NCBI GenBank assembly: GCA_945870555.1
Contig: CAMBSI010000004.1
Location: 1 to 47,956, forward strand
DNA length: 47,956 nucleotides
From: Staphylococcus epidermidis
GTDB lineage: Bacteria; Bacillota_I; Bacilli_A; RFN20; CAG-826
Direction: 5' to 3'
The notes beneath the pieces were generated by a model. The model ran no database searches. It saw only the letters and a list, made by a program, of their open reading frames with translations, and was not told the origin of the DNA. The stretch's first letter is position 1; every line of letters begins with the position of its first letter. Below are positions 1 to 13,597 of this stretch, piece by piece. Position numbers and translations under genes: made by a program.

Positions 1-1
1 C

Positions 2-115
2 ATGGGTGATGCTGGCAATTGGAGTTTGATTTGGGGGTGGGTATTCTTTGCATCCGGTATCCTCGCCATTCTTGCAAACCACCTTTATCATCACCTTAGA
101 AAGAAGAACAACTAA
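2..115 (+). CDS. C-terminal fragment of a membrane protein (possibly Lgt by gene order), truncated by window start
   Basis: Open frame from position 2 gives ...GDAGNWSLIWGWVFFASGILAILANHLYHHLRKKNN*, a TM helix plus basic tail. It sits immediately upstream of a PpaX-like HAD gene, as lgt does in Firmicutes. Confidence 0.4.
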   Translation: MGDAGNWSLIWGWVFFASGILAILANHLYHHLRKKNN

Positions 116-116
116 C

Positions 117-752
117 ATGTACAAATTGGTTTTATTTGATTTAGATGGCACGGTTGCTGATACCGAATTGGTGATGGTGCAAACGATGCTTTATTTTATT
201 GATCGATACACCCCAACACGAAAAACCACCTTAAATGAATTAATGAAAGTTTCTGGACCACCGTTATTGGATACGTTAAAAAGTTATTTCCCAAATGAAG
301 ATGCGTCGGCACTCGCGAAATTATTTGCAATCAAAGCAAGAGAATTCTATCCACGTTATGCGGTTGCATTTCCTGGCATTCAAAACCTACTTGACCATTG
401 CAAATCCAAAAAGATTCCCGTTGGCATTGTGACCTCTAAGTTACGCGTGAATGCCCTCTTCACCTTAGAAGTGATTGGACTGAAGGACGCGTTTCCTTTG
501 GTCATCAGTTTAGATGAAGTCAAAAAACCCAAACCAGATCCTGAAGGAATTTTTCTTGCTTTGAAACATTTTAAAATTGCCGCAAAACATACTTTGTTTG
601 TTGGGGATACGATTTATGATTACCACGCTGGAAAACAAGCATTGGTTGATACCGCATTGGTGACATGGGGATTTAAAAAGTTTTCTCAAGACATTCAACC
701 GACAATGTGGCTTGATCATTTTGATCAACTCAAGGAAAAACTCAATGGATAA
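117..752 (+). CDS. HAD-superfamily phosphatase, PpaX/phosphoglycolate phosphatase-like
   Basis: MYKLVLFDLDGTVADTELVM (motif I DxDGT), TSK, KPKPDP, FVGDTIYD. The start at 117 is preferred over the ORF-track start at 48 because it follows the upstream stop directly. Confidence 0.85.
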   Translation: MYKLVLFDLDGTVADTELVMVQTMLYFIDRYTPTRKTTLNELMKVSGPPLLDTLKSYFPNEDASALAKLFAIKAREFYPRYAVAFPGIQNLLDHCKSKKIPVGIVTSKLRVNALFTLEVIGLKDAFPLVISLDEVKKPKPDPEGIFLALKHFKIAAKHTLFVGDTIYDYHAGKQALVDTALVTWGFKKFSQDIQPTMWLDHFDQLKEKLNG

Positions 753-1668
753 GGTTATCGACCTTGTTGTCATAGGAGCAGGACCTGCGGGCATGACCGC
801 AGCTTTAGGTGCAAAACAAGCAGGTTATCATGTCGTTTTATTAGAAAAAAGTATGCCAGGCGGAAAGTTAAACACCTATCAAAACTTTGAAAACTTTCCC
901 GGCTATGAACATATTCCTCCTCAAAATTTTGGTTTAAAGCTTTATGAAGAACTTACAAAAATAGGCGTTGAATCAACCTATGGTGACGTAACCCGCGTAG
1001 AAAAGAAGAAAGACCATTTTCTTATTCATCTCGATACAGGAATGATCGAATCTAAAGCAATTATTCTTGCCACCGGAACTAGAGAAAAACCTTTAACGAT
1101 ACCAGGTTCAGAGCGATGGCTCGGGCAAGGGATTAGTTATTGTGCAGCGTGCGATGGTATTTTTTTTAAAAACAAGGATGTCGCGGTGATTGGTCATTCT
1201 CGGCATGCGTTAGAAGAAGCGGTTTACCTTGCAAATTTATGTCATCACGTTTACCTGCTGATGCCAACCAAAGATGGTTCTTCAGGACAAAATCAAGTGG
1301 TCAAACTTAAGCAACTGGATAATGTCACCTTGATTGAACAAGCCACACCTTTAGCTTTGTTAGGGGATGATGTGGTCACTGGCATCCGATATCAAACCTT
1401 AACCCATGGTGAACAGGCATTAATGGTGGATGGAATTTTCCCCATCTTAGGATGGATCCCCAACAGTGAAAGTATTCATGCCTTTAAAACATTAATGGAT
1501 GACCAAGGTTATGTCATCGCAGATGAATCGGGAGTCACGGTCATTCCAGGTTTATTTGTCATTGGTGATTTACAAGCAAAAACAACGAGAAAAGTTAAAA
1601 ATGTGATTGCCCAAGGGCGATTGGTGATCCAACAAGTCAAAGTCTTTTTGGGTGTTCCAAAATCATAA
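745..1668 (+). CDS. trxB: Thioredoxin reductase-like FAD/NAD(P)-dependent oxidoreductase
   Basis: GAGPAGMTAA dinucleotide fold, CAACDG redox CXXC, GDLQ near the C-terminus; overlaps the upstream stop by 8 nt. Confidence 0.85.
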   Translation: MDKVIDLVVIGAGPAGMTAALGAKQAGYHVVLLEKSMPGGKLNTYQNFENFPGYEHIPPQNFGLKLYEELTKIGVESTYGDVTRVEKKKDHFLIHLDTGMIESKAIILATGTREKPLTIPGSERWLGQGISYCAACDGIFFKNKDVAVIGHSRHALEEAVYLANLCHHVYLLMPTKDGSSGQNQVVKLKQLDNVTLIEQATPLALLGDDVVTGIRYQTLTHGEQALMVDGIFPILGWIPNSESIHAFKTLMDDQGYVIADESGVTVIPGLFVIGDLQAKTTRKVKNVIAQGRLVIQQVKVFLGVPKS

Positions 1669-1699
1669 AATTTGAAGCATTATCGTTTATAATTAATTT

Positions 1700-2557
1700 A
1701 TGAAAAAAGAAGTCATTATTTTAACCGGTATGTCAGGCGCTGGTAAATCCACCGCCATTTTTGCATTTGAAGAAATGAAGTATCAATGTATGGATAACCC
1801 TCCAGCTGACTTATTTCCCTCTCTGTTTCAACATATTCATCAAGAAATGCAAGCCACCAAAATCGTGGTTAGTGTCAACCTTTATAATGCGAAACGAGCA
1901 ATTGAAGCAGCAAAAAAAGTGCCGGGTTTAACATATAAGGTTGTGTGTTTATTGGCATCCGAAAACGAGTTGGTTTCCCGTTATAAACTCACCAGGCATA
2001 TTCACCCGCTTCAAACCGAAGGATTTACCTTATTACAAGCGATTCAACGCGACCTAGGTTTAACCGAAAGTATTCGCCCAATGGTCGATTGGATCATTGA
2101 TACAACTGGTTTTTCGGTCACCCAATTCCGGCAACAATTGATTGCCACGTTTGGTCAAGCGCAACGCCATTTGACGATTGGATTGGTTTCATTTGGATTC
2201 AAACATGGTTTACCATTAGACGCTGATTTTGTTTTTGATTTACGTGTGTTAACCAATCCATATTACCAACCCGAACTGAAAGCAAAAACAGGTTTAGACC
2301 AACCGGTCATCGACTTTGTTAAAAAACAAGACATGTTTCAATCCTTATTAACCGCTGCCACCCAATATCTACGTGTTGTCATTCCTCAATTAATCAAAGA
2401 AGAAAGACCGTTTTATGAAATTGCGATTGGATGCACTGGTGGAAGGCATCGGTCCGTGGTGTTTGTTCAAGCATTAGCAGAGGCGATCAAAGCATTGTTT
2501 CCAGTTGGCATTTTAACCATTCACCGTGATATCCAAAAGCACAACGACCAAGAATGA
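1700..2557 (+). CDS. rapZ: RapZ/YvcJ family nucleotide-binding protein
   Basis: GMSGAGKSTA Walker A; MDNPPADLF; C-terminal IGCTGGRHRSV motif. Confidence 0.93.
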   Translation: MKKEVIILTGMSGAGKSTAIFAFEEMKYQCMDNPPADLFPSLFQHIHQEMQATKIVVSVNLYNAKRAIEAAKKVPGLTYKVVCLLASENELVSRYKLTRHIHPLQTEGFTLLQAIQRDLGLTESIRPMVDWIIDTTGFSVTQFRQQLIATFGQAQRHLTIGLVSFGFKHGLPLDADFVFDLRVLTNPYYQPELKAKTGLDQPVIDFVKKQDMFQSLLTAATQYLRVVIPQLIKEERPFYEIAIGCTGGRHRSVVFVQALAEAIKALFPVGILTIHRDIQKHNDQE

Positions 2558-3516
2558 ACGATCAACTCCAATCCTTTACGGCGACGGTTAAAGAAGAACT
2601 GACCACAAAGCCATATGATGCCGATCGACGTTTGGCAATGTTTGCCGGATTTGTAAAAGCAAATGGTCGTTATGTTTTTTCTAAACGCATGCAAAAACTA
2701 ACGTTATCAACGAGTTATGCAAAACTTGCCCAATTTCTTTATCAAGCCAGTAAGTCAATATTAAAAGTCAATCCAAAATTTGAATATCGCCAATCACCAC
2801 GATTTAGTCAACGGCAAACTTATTGGATCATCTTTGAAGATAAGGTCGATGCGATTTTAAAAACCATCCATTTGGATTTTGATTCTTCCCCAGAAGTTTA
2901 CCTAAAACAATTTCGTAGTGTCGATGCGATTGCGGGTTATTTATCCGGGTTATTTCTTGCAAATGGCAGTGTCAATCATCCATCTAGTTCCCATTACCAT
3001 CTTGAACTCAGTAGCGATGATGAAGACTTTCTCACCGAAATTCAACGGTTGTTAAAGCAAGTGAAGTCCTTACGCTTCTCCTTTAAATTACTTCCGCGAA
3101 AAGGTAAATACATTCTCTATCTAAAAAAATCTGATCAAATTGCGGACTTTCTAATTTTTATGGGGGCAACCGAGTCGACACTCGAATATGAAAATATTCG
3201 CGTGGCGAGGGATTTTTCTAATTCGGAAAACCGCTTGCAAATATGTGAGAATGCCAACATGGCAAAAACGATTGCAGCTGCAAAAAAACAAAAGGAAGCG
3301 ATTCAATTAATCGATCGGATTGTCGGAATCGATAAGTTGAACCATCCTCGCTTGGAAAAATTGTCTCGCCTGCGAATGAAATTTGATTCGAGTTCGTTAG
3401 AAGAACTATCCAAAATGATGAGTGATCATTTTCTAAAACCGATTAGTAAAAGTCAACTCAACCATCACTTCCGTACCATCCTTGCCCTTGCTCATAAATT
3501 GAAGGGAACCCCATGA
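2554..3516 (+). CDS. whiA: DNA-binding protein WhiA
   Basis: SFTATVKEEL start, LAGENG-like 'GYLSGLFLANGSVNHPSSSHYHLEL', NRLQICENANMAKTIAAAKKQ, C-terminal HTH; ATGA overlap with rapZ. Confidence 0.93.
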   Translation: MNDQLQSFTATVKEELTTKPYDADRRLAMFAGFVKANGRYVFSKRMQKLTLSTSYAKLAQFLYQASKSILKVNPKFEYRQSPRFSQRQTYWIIFEDKVDAILKTIHLDFDSSPEVYLKQFRSVDAIAGYLSGLFLANGSVNHPSSSHYHLELSSDDEDFLTEIQRLLKQVKSLRFSFKLLPRKGKYILYLKKSDQIADFLIFMGATESTLEYENIRVARDFSNSENRLQICENANMAKTIAAAKKQKEAIQLIDRIVGIDKLNHPRLEKLSRLRMKFDSSSLEELSKMMSDHFLKPISKSQLNHHFRTILALAHKLKGTP

Positions 3517-3734
3517 CCTTACTGACTCAATTAGGAAAACGGATTGTCTATTTAAGAACAGAAAAAGGCTGGTCTCAATTAGACCTTGCAATCGAAAGTC
3601 AAATCAACCGAAACTATTTGTCAGATTTAGAAAGAGGTCAACGCAATCCCTCCTTAAAAATCCTTTCAAAAATTGCCGACGCGCTCGGTATTGATTTAAC
3701 CACTTTGTTTAAAGGAATTAAGCGTTTCGAATAA
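3513..3734 (+). CDS. Small XRE-family HTH regulator (73 aa)
   Basis: LGKRIVYLRTEKGWSQLDLAIESQINRNYLSDLERGQRNPSLKILSKIADAL is a canonical HTH_3; ATGA overlap with whiA. Confidence 0.9.
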   Translation: MTLLTQLGKRIVYLRTEKGWSQLDLAIESQINRNYLSDLERGQRNPSLKILSKIADALGIDLTTLFKGIKRFE

Positions 3735-3809
3735 ACCTTCTTACTACTTTAATCTTTCCCAGCTTTCCTATATAATAATTTTGGTAAAAAAACCAGGAGG
3801 CCTTAACAG

Positions 3810-4850
3810 ATGGCAATCAAAGTTGCAATTAATGGATTTGGACGCATTGGTCGTCTATCCTTCCGTAGAATCGTTGAAGTTGGAGGCATTGATGTTGTCG
3901 CGATCAATGACTTGACGGACGCTAAAACACTCACCTACTTATTAAAGTACGACACCACACATGGCCGTTTCACGGGTGGTTCACTTGAAACCTCTGCTGA
4001 TGGAAAAGCGATTATTTTTAATGGTCGTTCCATCCCAGTCTTGGGTCAAGCCGATCCTAACTTGATTAAATGGACAGACTTTGGTGCTGATATCGTCTTA
4101 GAATGCACCGGTCGTTTTAAAGGGATTGAAGATGCCAGAGTTCACATCACCGCAGGTGGCGCAAAAGGTGTTGTCATTTCTGCACCAGCAGATGATAAAA
4201 CTCCAACTTACGTCTTCGGTGTTAACGATGACAAATTAACCAAAGCCATGCAAGTCATTTCCGGTGCGAGCTGCACCACCAACTGCTTAGCACCTTTAAT
4301 CAAAGTGTTAAATGACGCTTATACCATCGACACGGGTTTCATGACCACTGTTCACGCCTATACCAATGACCAAACCACATTGGACTTAGTAAAAAAAGGT
4401 GACAATCGTCGTGGCCGCGCAGCCGCAGCCAACATCGTTCCTTCCTCAACAGGCGCAGCAAAAGCGTTGCACTTAGTAATCCCAGAAGTGAAAGGTCGTT
4501 TAAATGGTGGAGCTTTCCGTGTTCCCGTGATTGATGGTTCTTTAGTTGACTTAACCGTCACCTTAAAGAAACCAGTTAAAGATGAAGCAGAAGTGAATGC
4601 CCTTTTCAAAGCTGCAGCAAACGGTAAATTAAAGAATGTCTTGGAATACACCGAAGATGAAATCGTCAGTTCCGACATTATTGGTTCAACCGCTGGTTCA
4701 ATTTTTGATGCAACTCAAACCAAATTACTTGTCAACGCAGAAGGCAAACAACTCTTAAAGATTGTCTCCTGGTATGACAATGAATACTCTTACACCTCGC
4801 AATATATTCGCTTAGTGAAGCAATATGCGACGGTGCTTGGTTTAAAGTAA
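3810..4850 (+). CDS. gap: Glyceraldehyde-3-phosphate dehydrogenase
   Basis: [22 protein letters not shown] active site, [11 protein letters not shown] aggagg upstream. Confidence 0.97.
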   Translation: MAIKVAINGFGRIGRLSFRRIVEVGGIDVVAINDLTDAKTLTYLLKYDTTHGRFTGGSLETSADGKAIIFNGRSIPVLGQADPNLIKWTDFGADIVLECTGRFKGIEDARVHITAGGAKGVVISAPADDKTPTYVFGVNDDKLTKAMQVISGASCTTNCLAPLIKVLNDAYTIDTGFMTTVHAYTNDQTTLDLVKKGDNRRGRAAAANIVPSSTGAAKALHLVIPEVKGRLNGGAFRVPVIDGSLVDLTVTLKKPVKDEAEVNALFKAAANGKLKNVLEYTEDEIVSSDIIGSTAGSIFDATQTKLLVNAEGKQLLKIVSWYDNEYSYTSQYIRLVKQYATVLGLK

Positions 4851-4865
4851 AAACAAAAGCAATGG

Positions 4866-4896
4866 AACACTCACGCATGTCGTGAGTGTTTTCATT
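4866..4896 (+). terminator. gap-pgk intercistronic hairpin (terminator or attenuator)
   Basis: Perfect 10-bp stem AACACTCACG-CATGT-CGTGAGTGTT followed by TTCATT; short T-tract, so possibly leaky. Confidence 0.65.
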
Positions 4897-4911
4897 AGAA
4901 TAGGAATTACC

Positions 4912-6126
4912 ATGAAAAATTTAGCAAGTTTACCCCAACTAAAAGGGAAAAAAGTGATCGTTCGTGTTGACTTTAACGTTCCATTAAAAGATGGTGCGAT
5001 TCGTGATGATAACCGCATCGTTGCGGCATTACCAACGATTCAAGCCTTGCTTGCCAAAGGGGCGCGCTTAATCCTTTTATCCCACCTTGGTAAAGTCACC
5101 CACAAGGACCCAAGCAAAGTTGATGCAGAAAAAAAGAAAAATAATTTACAAGTCGTATCTGTCCGATTGAGTGAACTTCTTAAACAACCTGTATTATTCT
5201 CTGCTCAAACCAGTGGTCCTGCGTTGACACAAATGGTGAACCAATTAAAAGATGGTCAAGTGTTGTTGGTTCAAAATACCCGCTATGAAGTGGGCGAAGA
5301 AAAAAATGATCCAGCCTTGGCGCAAGCTTGGGCATCATTCGCAGATGCATTTGTGATGGATGCATTTGGTAGTGCTCACCGTGCGCATGCTTCAACCTAT
5401 GGCATTCCAGAATTATTAAAGAAGCAAGGTAAACCCGTCGCGATTGGATATTTAGTTGAAAAAGAAGTTCAAGCTTTAGCCAAAGTGGTTCAAGTTGGCC
5501 CATCACAACGTCCATACGTTGCGATCATGGGTGGTTTAAAAGTCTCGGACAAAATCAAAGTGATTGATGAATTACTTGCCAAATGTGATTACGTATTGAT
5601 TGGTGGAGCAATGGCGTACACCTTCTTAAAAGCTCAAGGAAAATCAGTAGGAACATCACCATTTGAAGCAGATCAACTTGATTATGCGCGTGCAGTCATG
5701 GCGAAAGCAAAAAGCAAATTAATGATTGCAGAAGATTTTATCGTCACGGATAGTTTTGATAATCCAACCAAGTTTGAAACCCATGAAGGACAAATTCGTG
5801 GTGAACTGATGGGGATGGATATCGGACCAAAAACGATTGCCAAATTTAATCAAATCATTCTCAAAGCAAAAACGTTATTTTGGAATGGACCGATGGGTGT
5901 TTTTGAAAAACCTCAATTTACAAAAGGGACCGAAGCCATTTGCAAATCGGTGAGAACATTAGGTAAGCAAGCGTTTACGGTGTGTGGTGGTGGTGATTCT
6001 GCAGCTGCAGTTGCCCAATTTGGATACATGCAAGATTTCTCACACGTGTCAACCGGTGGGGGTGCGTCCTTAGAAATGATAGAAAATGCCGGTCATTTAC
6101 CTGGCATCGATGTCATTTTAGGTTAA
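4912..6126 (+). CDS. pgk: Phosphoglycerate kinase
   Basis: [39 protein letters not shown]. Internal ATG at 4912 with aggaa SD. Confidence 0.97.
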   Translation: MKNLASLPQLKGKKVIVRVDFNVPLKDGAIRDDNRIVAALPTIQALLAKGARLILLSHLGKVTHKDPSKVDAEKKKNNLQVVSVRLSELLKQPVLFSAQTSGPALTQMVNQLKDGQVLLVQNTRYEVGEEKNDPALAQAWASFADAFVMDAFGSAHRAHASTYGIPELLKKQGKPVAIGYLVEKEVQALAKVVQVGPSQRPYVAIMGGLKVSDKIKVIDELLAKCDYVLIGGAMAYTFLKAQGKSVGTSPFEADQLDYARAVMAKAKSKLMIAEDFIVTDSFDNPTKFETHEGQIRGELMGMDIGPKTIAKFNQIILKAKTLFWNGPMGVFEKPQFTKGTEAICKSVRTLGKQAFTVCGGGDSAAAVAQFGYMQDFSHVSTGGGASLEMIENAGHLPGIDVILG

Positions 6127-6130
6127 GGCG

Positions 6131-6889
6131 ATGAGAAAAAAAATCTTACTCGGAAACTGGAAGATGAATTTGACGATTGCGGAAGCAACGCGATTTGCCC
6201 AAGCATCGATTCCTTTGGTTGCGAAAGCCAAACAAGCGAATGTTCTACTTGGCGTTGCCCCAACCTATTTATCTTTAGCAACCGTGAAAAAAATAAATCC
6301 AGGATTAATCGTGAGTGCGCAAAATGTTTATTTTGAAAATCAAGGTGCATTCACTGGAGAAATTAGTGTTCCCATGCTCAAAGAAATCGGTATTGATTGG
6401 ACATTGATTGGTCACTCTGAACGTCGAAGTTATTTTGGGGAAACCAATTTAATGTGCAATAAAAAAATGATCAAAGCGATTACAGACGGCATGACCGTTG
6501 TTTATTGTATTGGTGAATCCAGTGATGATTATGATCATGGTCGAACCAAAGCGGTGATTCGTGATCAATTGTTAATTGGGTTAGCAGGCTTAACCAATGA
6601 GCATTTGAAACATGTGGTCTTGGCATACGAACCGGTGTGGAGTATTGGCACTGGAAAAAATGCAAGTAAAGAACATGCCCAAGATATTGCTTTATATATT
6701 CGTGAAAGAATTGAAGAAATGTTTGATGTGGTGACTGCCGAAGCTATCCAAATTTTATATGGTGGCAGCGTCAAACCAAATAACATCAAAGACTATTTAA
6801 CGCAACCGGATGTGGATGGTGCCCTTGTAGGTGGTGCTTCTCTCAAAGTGGAATCCTTTGAAGAGTTGCTTACCAATATGCTTGGTTAA
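6131..6889 (+). CDS. tpiA: Triosephosphate isomerase
   Basis: GNWKMN, IGHSERR, AYEPVWSIGTG, YGGSVKPNN. Confidence 0.97.
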   Translation: MRKKILLGNWKMNLTIAEATRFAQASIPLVAKAKQANVLLGVAPTYLSLATVKKINPGLIVSAQNVYFENQGAFTGEISVPMLKEIGIDWTLIGHSERRSYFGETNLMCNKKMIKAITDGMTVVYCIGESSDDYDHGRTKAVIRDQLLIGLAGLTNEHLKHVVLAYEPVWSIGTGKNASKEHAQDIALYIRERIEEMFDVVTAEAIQILYGGSVKPNNIKDYLTQPDVDGALVGGASLKVESFEELLTNMLG

Positions 6890-6957
6890 TTTTCAATCAT
6901 CTTGCTTTACCTTTGATGTAGATTTGCTATTGTTAAATTAAATTTAGGAGAAACATC

Positions 6958-7656
6958 ATGGAAAGACCTTATCAATCTTATGCTTCGGAATCGACGACCA
7001 CTTCACCGTTGGTGAAAGTTTTTACGTGGATGGCGATTGCCTTAGGTGTCACTGCCTTGATGGCGTTGCTTGTTTATCTTGGTGTGATGGGAAATCTCAT
7101 CACCCCAGAAATCTATAATGGCCTCATGATTGGCAGCGCAATCACGCTGTTTGTCAGTTATTTATGGTTTGTCTTTGGTGGGTTAAGAAGAGGGATTGGT
7201 AATCCCACGATTCCTTTCTTTTTATATGCTTCTTCAATGGGTGTGGCCTTATCAAGCCTTGGATTTATTTATGATGTTGAATTAATCTGGACCGCTTTTG
7301 GCGTGTCTTCACTCGTCTTTGGATTGTTTGCATTTTACGGTGCAACCACAAAAACCAGTTTATTAGGCATGGGTCAATTTGCAATCGTTGCGATGTTTGG
7401 ACTCATTATTTTAAGTGTTATCAATATATTTGTTTCAAGCATTCCCATGGATTGGTTTATCTCGTTTGGTATTTTCGGAGTGGTTTTATTGATGGTTGCT
7501 TACCAAGTTTGGTATGTCAAACAAATCACGAGCGCCGGAGAAGTCACACGCGCTCAAGCGATGTATTTAGCATTTAGTTTATACATTTCCTTTATCAATA
7601 TTTTCTTACGAATTCTTTATTACTTGGCATTATCACGAAAAGGTGGTCGTCGCTAA
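6958..7656 (+). CDS. Bax inhibitor-1/YccA family multi-pass membrane protein
   Basis: N-terminal SPLVKVFTWMAIALGVTALMA, seven predicted hydrophobic segments, C-terminal ALSLYISFINIFLRILYYL; SD aggag. Confidence 0.8.
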   Translation: MERPYQSYASESTTTSPLVKVFTWMAIALGVTALMALLVYLGVMGNLITPEIYNGLMIGSAITLFVSYLWFVFGGLRRGIGNPTIPFFLYASSMGVALSSLGFIYDVELIWTAFGVSSLVFGLFAFYGATTKTSLLGMGQFAIVAMFGLIILSVINIFVSSIPMDWFISFGIFGVVLLMVAYQVWYVKQITSAGEVTRAQAMYLAFSLYISFINIFLRILYYLALSRKGGRR

Positions 7657-7675
7657 ATCATCCTCAGTTTAAATG

Positions 7676-7706
7676 AAAACCCAAGATGCGACATCTTGGG
7701 TTTTTT
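7676..7706 (+). terminator. Intrinsic terminator after BI-1 gene
   Basis: AAAACCCAAGATG-CGA-CATCTTGGGTTTT + TT. Confidence 0.9.
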
Positions 7707-7924
7707 AATTTGAAAAATAGTTTAAACATATGAAAGTCTTTGGTCCAAATATGCATGAAGATGATTGAAATCCAAGATAGCTTTAAATCACACTGATCAG
7801 AGAAGAATAATTAAGTGTCTAGGTTTTAAGCAAAAAGGTATTGGTTTAACCCATAAATAGATCATCAAATTCTCATTTTAATATACGATAAAATCGATTC
7901 TTTTCTTTATTTTACGATTTATCC

Positions 7925-7953
7925 TTGCAAAAGGTTTTGTGATATGGTTTAAT
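7925..7953 (+). promoter_or_regulatory. Candidate rrn promoter P1
   Basis: TTGCAA-N17-TTTAAT upstream of 16S. Confidence 0.45.
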
Positions 7954-8049
7954 CTTACTTGCGCCTACTTAAAACCTAGGTCGTTGAAGGCCGCCAAGAT
8001 CTTTGAAAAAGACCTGAACAATAGTAAGAAATCTTTTCTTAACTTATTC

Positions 8050-8078
8050 TTGACTTTGATAAATCGTATTGGTATCCT
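8050..8078 (+). promoter_or_regulatory. Candidate rrn promoter P2
   Basis: TTGACT-N17-TATCCT upstream of 16S. Confidence 0.5.
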
Positions 8079-8134
8079 TGTAAGGCACACGTCAAAAGAG
8101 GAGACTCTTTTTTGCGAGAGCAAACGTGGGGCAC

Positions 8135-8149
8135 TGATCTTTGAAAACT
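8135..8149 (+). promoter_or_regulatory. boxA-like antitermination element in rRNA leader
   Basis: TGATCTTTGAAAACT, matching the Firmicutes boxA form; a second copy (GGTTCTTTGAAAACT) lies at 9909-9923 ahead of 23S. Confidence 0.6.
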
Positions 8150-8235
8150 AAGCAAAACAAGACAAACAATAACGTCAATTTTTCTTTATACAAGAACAAA
8201 CCAGATAATTTAAAACATGAACTAGATCAAATTTT

Positions 8236-9761
<1,526 letters not shown>

Positions 9762-10031
9762 AAGGAGAAAACAGATACGGTTAAAAACAACCGTTCGTAC
9801 AACAATTATATTTTTAAACTCAACTAGACTCGTTTTTATCTGGTTGGTTGACGTGACGGTTTATCTTGGATTGCTTAGTTTTGAGAGATCAGAGATGATT
9901 CTCAACTCGGTTCTTTGAAAACTAGATATTTATGTAAATAACATGTTCTTTCTGTGATGTCGCGATTTCTTTATGAGATTGCGGCGAGACAAAAATTTAT
10001 TTTTGAAACAAGCCTTTAAAAACTTTTACGA

Positions 10032-12935
<2,904 letters not shown>

Positions 12936-13046
12936 TTCTTAAAGTTTTTTTATAAAAAATGAGTCAAGTAAAAGTATATACAAAGGTCATAGAAGAACAT
13001 CAAAACATAAGTATCTAGTTTTCAGGGAATCTCCCTGAAAGAAAAA

Positions 13047-13158
13047 AGTCTGGTGACGATGGCACGGTGGTCACACCTGTTCCCATCTCGAACACAGAAG
13101 TTAAGCACCGTCACGGTGAAGGTAGGTCGCAAGGCCGAGAATAGCAAGTTGCCGGGCT
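13047..13158 (+). rRNA. rrf: 5S ribosomal RNA
   Basis: TCTGGTGACGATGGCACGGTGGTCACACCTGTTCCCATCTCGAACACAGAAGTTAAGCACCG...; terminal helix pairs with GCCGGGCTT, flanked by A6/T6. Confidence 0.95.
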
Positions 13159-13183
13159 TTTTTCTTTTATAGACGCTTTTTTC

Positions 13184-13211
13184 TTGAAATTTCCCTTAGA
13201 TATAGTATCCT
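13184..13211 (+). promoter_or_regulatory. Candidate promoter for asp23-fakA
   Basis: TTGAAA-N16-TATCCT. Confidence 0.4.
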
Positions 13212-13232
13212 AAACTTACAAGAAAAATTCAG

Positions 13233-13589
13233 ATGAGCATTGCAAAAAAAACCCCATTGGGACAAATCAATATCTCTTTAGACGCAATCGCTCAAGTTGC
13301 TGCTTCTGCTGCGCTTTCTTCATATGGTGTGATTGGGATTGCCGAAAAGACATTATTAAGAGAACCCTCAACCAAACCATTGTCTGCTAAAGATCACAAC
13401 AAAGGCGTCTTCATCAAGCATCGTCAAGACGCTTTTGTTGTGGACTTGTATCTCATCTGTGCATATGGCGTCAAGATGACAGAGACAATTACGGAAGTCC
13501 AGAAAAAAGTAAAATATGATTTGGAAAAGAAATTTAATGTCCGCTTTTCTGCGGTCAATGTTTTTATCCAATCGATCAAAACCAAATAG
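13233..13589 (+). CDS. Asp23/Gls24 (YloU) family protein
   Basis: LGQINISLDAIAQVAASAALSSYGVIGIAEK; adjacent to fakA as in Firmicutes. Confidence 0.9.
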   Translation: MSIAKKTPLGQINISLDAIAQVAASAALSSYGVIGIAEKTLLREPSTKPLSAKDHNKGVFIKHRQDAFVVDLYLICAYGVKMTETITEVQKKVKYDLEKKFNVRFSAVNVFIQSIKTK

Positions 13590-13597
13590 GAGAGTTT

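Noticed and set aside
48-116. Upstream start (48) of the HAD ORF in the ORF track
   Set aside because: Those residues overlap the preceding membrane-protein C-terminus; the HAD motif starts at ATG 117.
4358-4678. Antisense ORFs over gap, pgk, tpiA, plsX, frr, cdsA, polC and others
   Set aside because: Strong housekeeping CDS on the opposite strand; no promoters, SDs or family motifs.
7939-8151. 70-aa ORF upstream of 16S
   Set aside because: Lies in the rRNA leader with two candidate promoters, a hairpin and boxA; no SD and no recognisable product.
9762-10031. tRNA genes in the 16S-23S spacer
   Set aside because: No cloverleaf or GTTCGA T-arm signature found; only hairpins and a boxA-like element.
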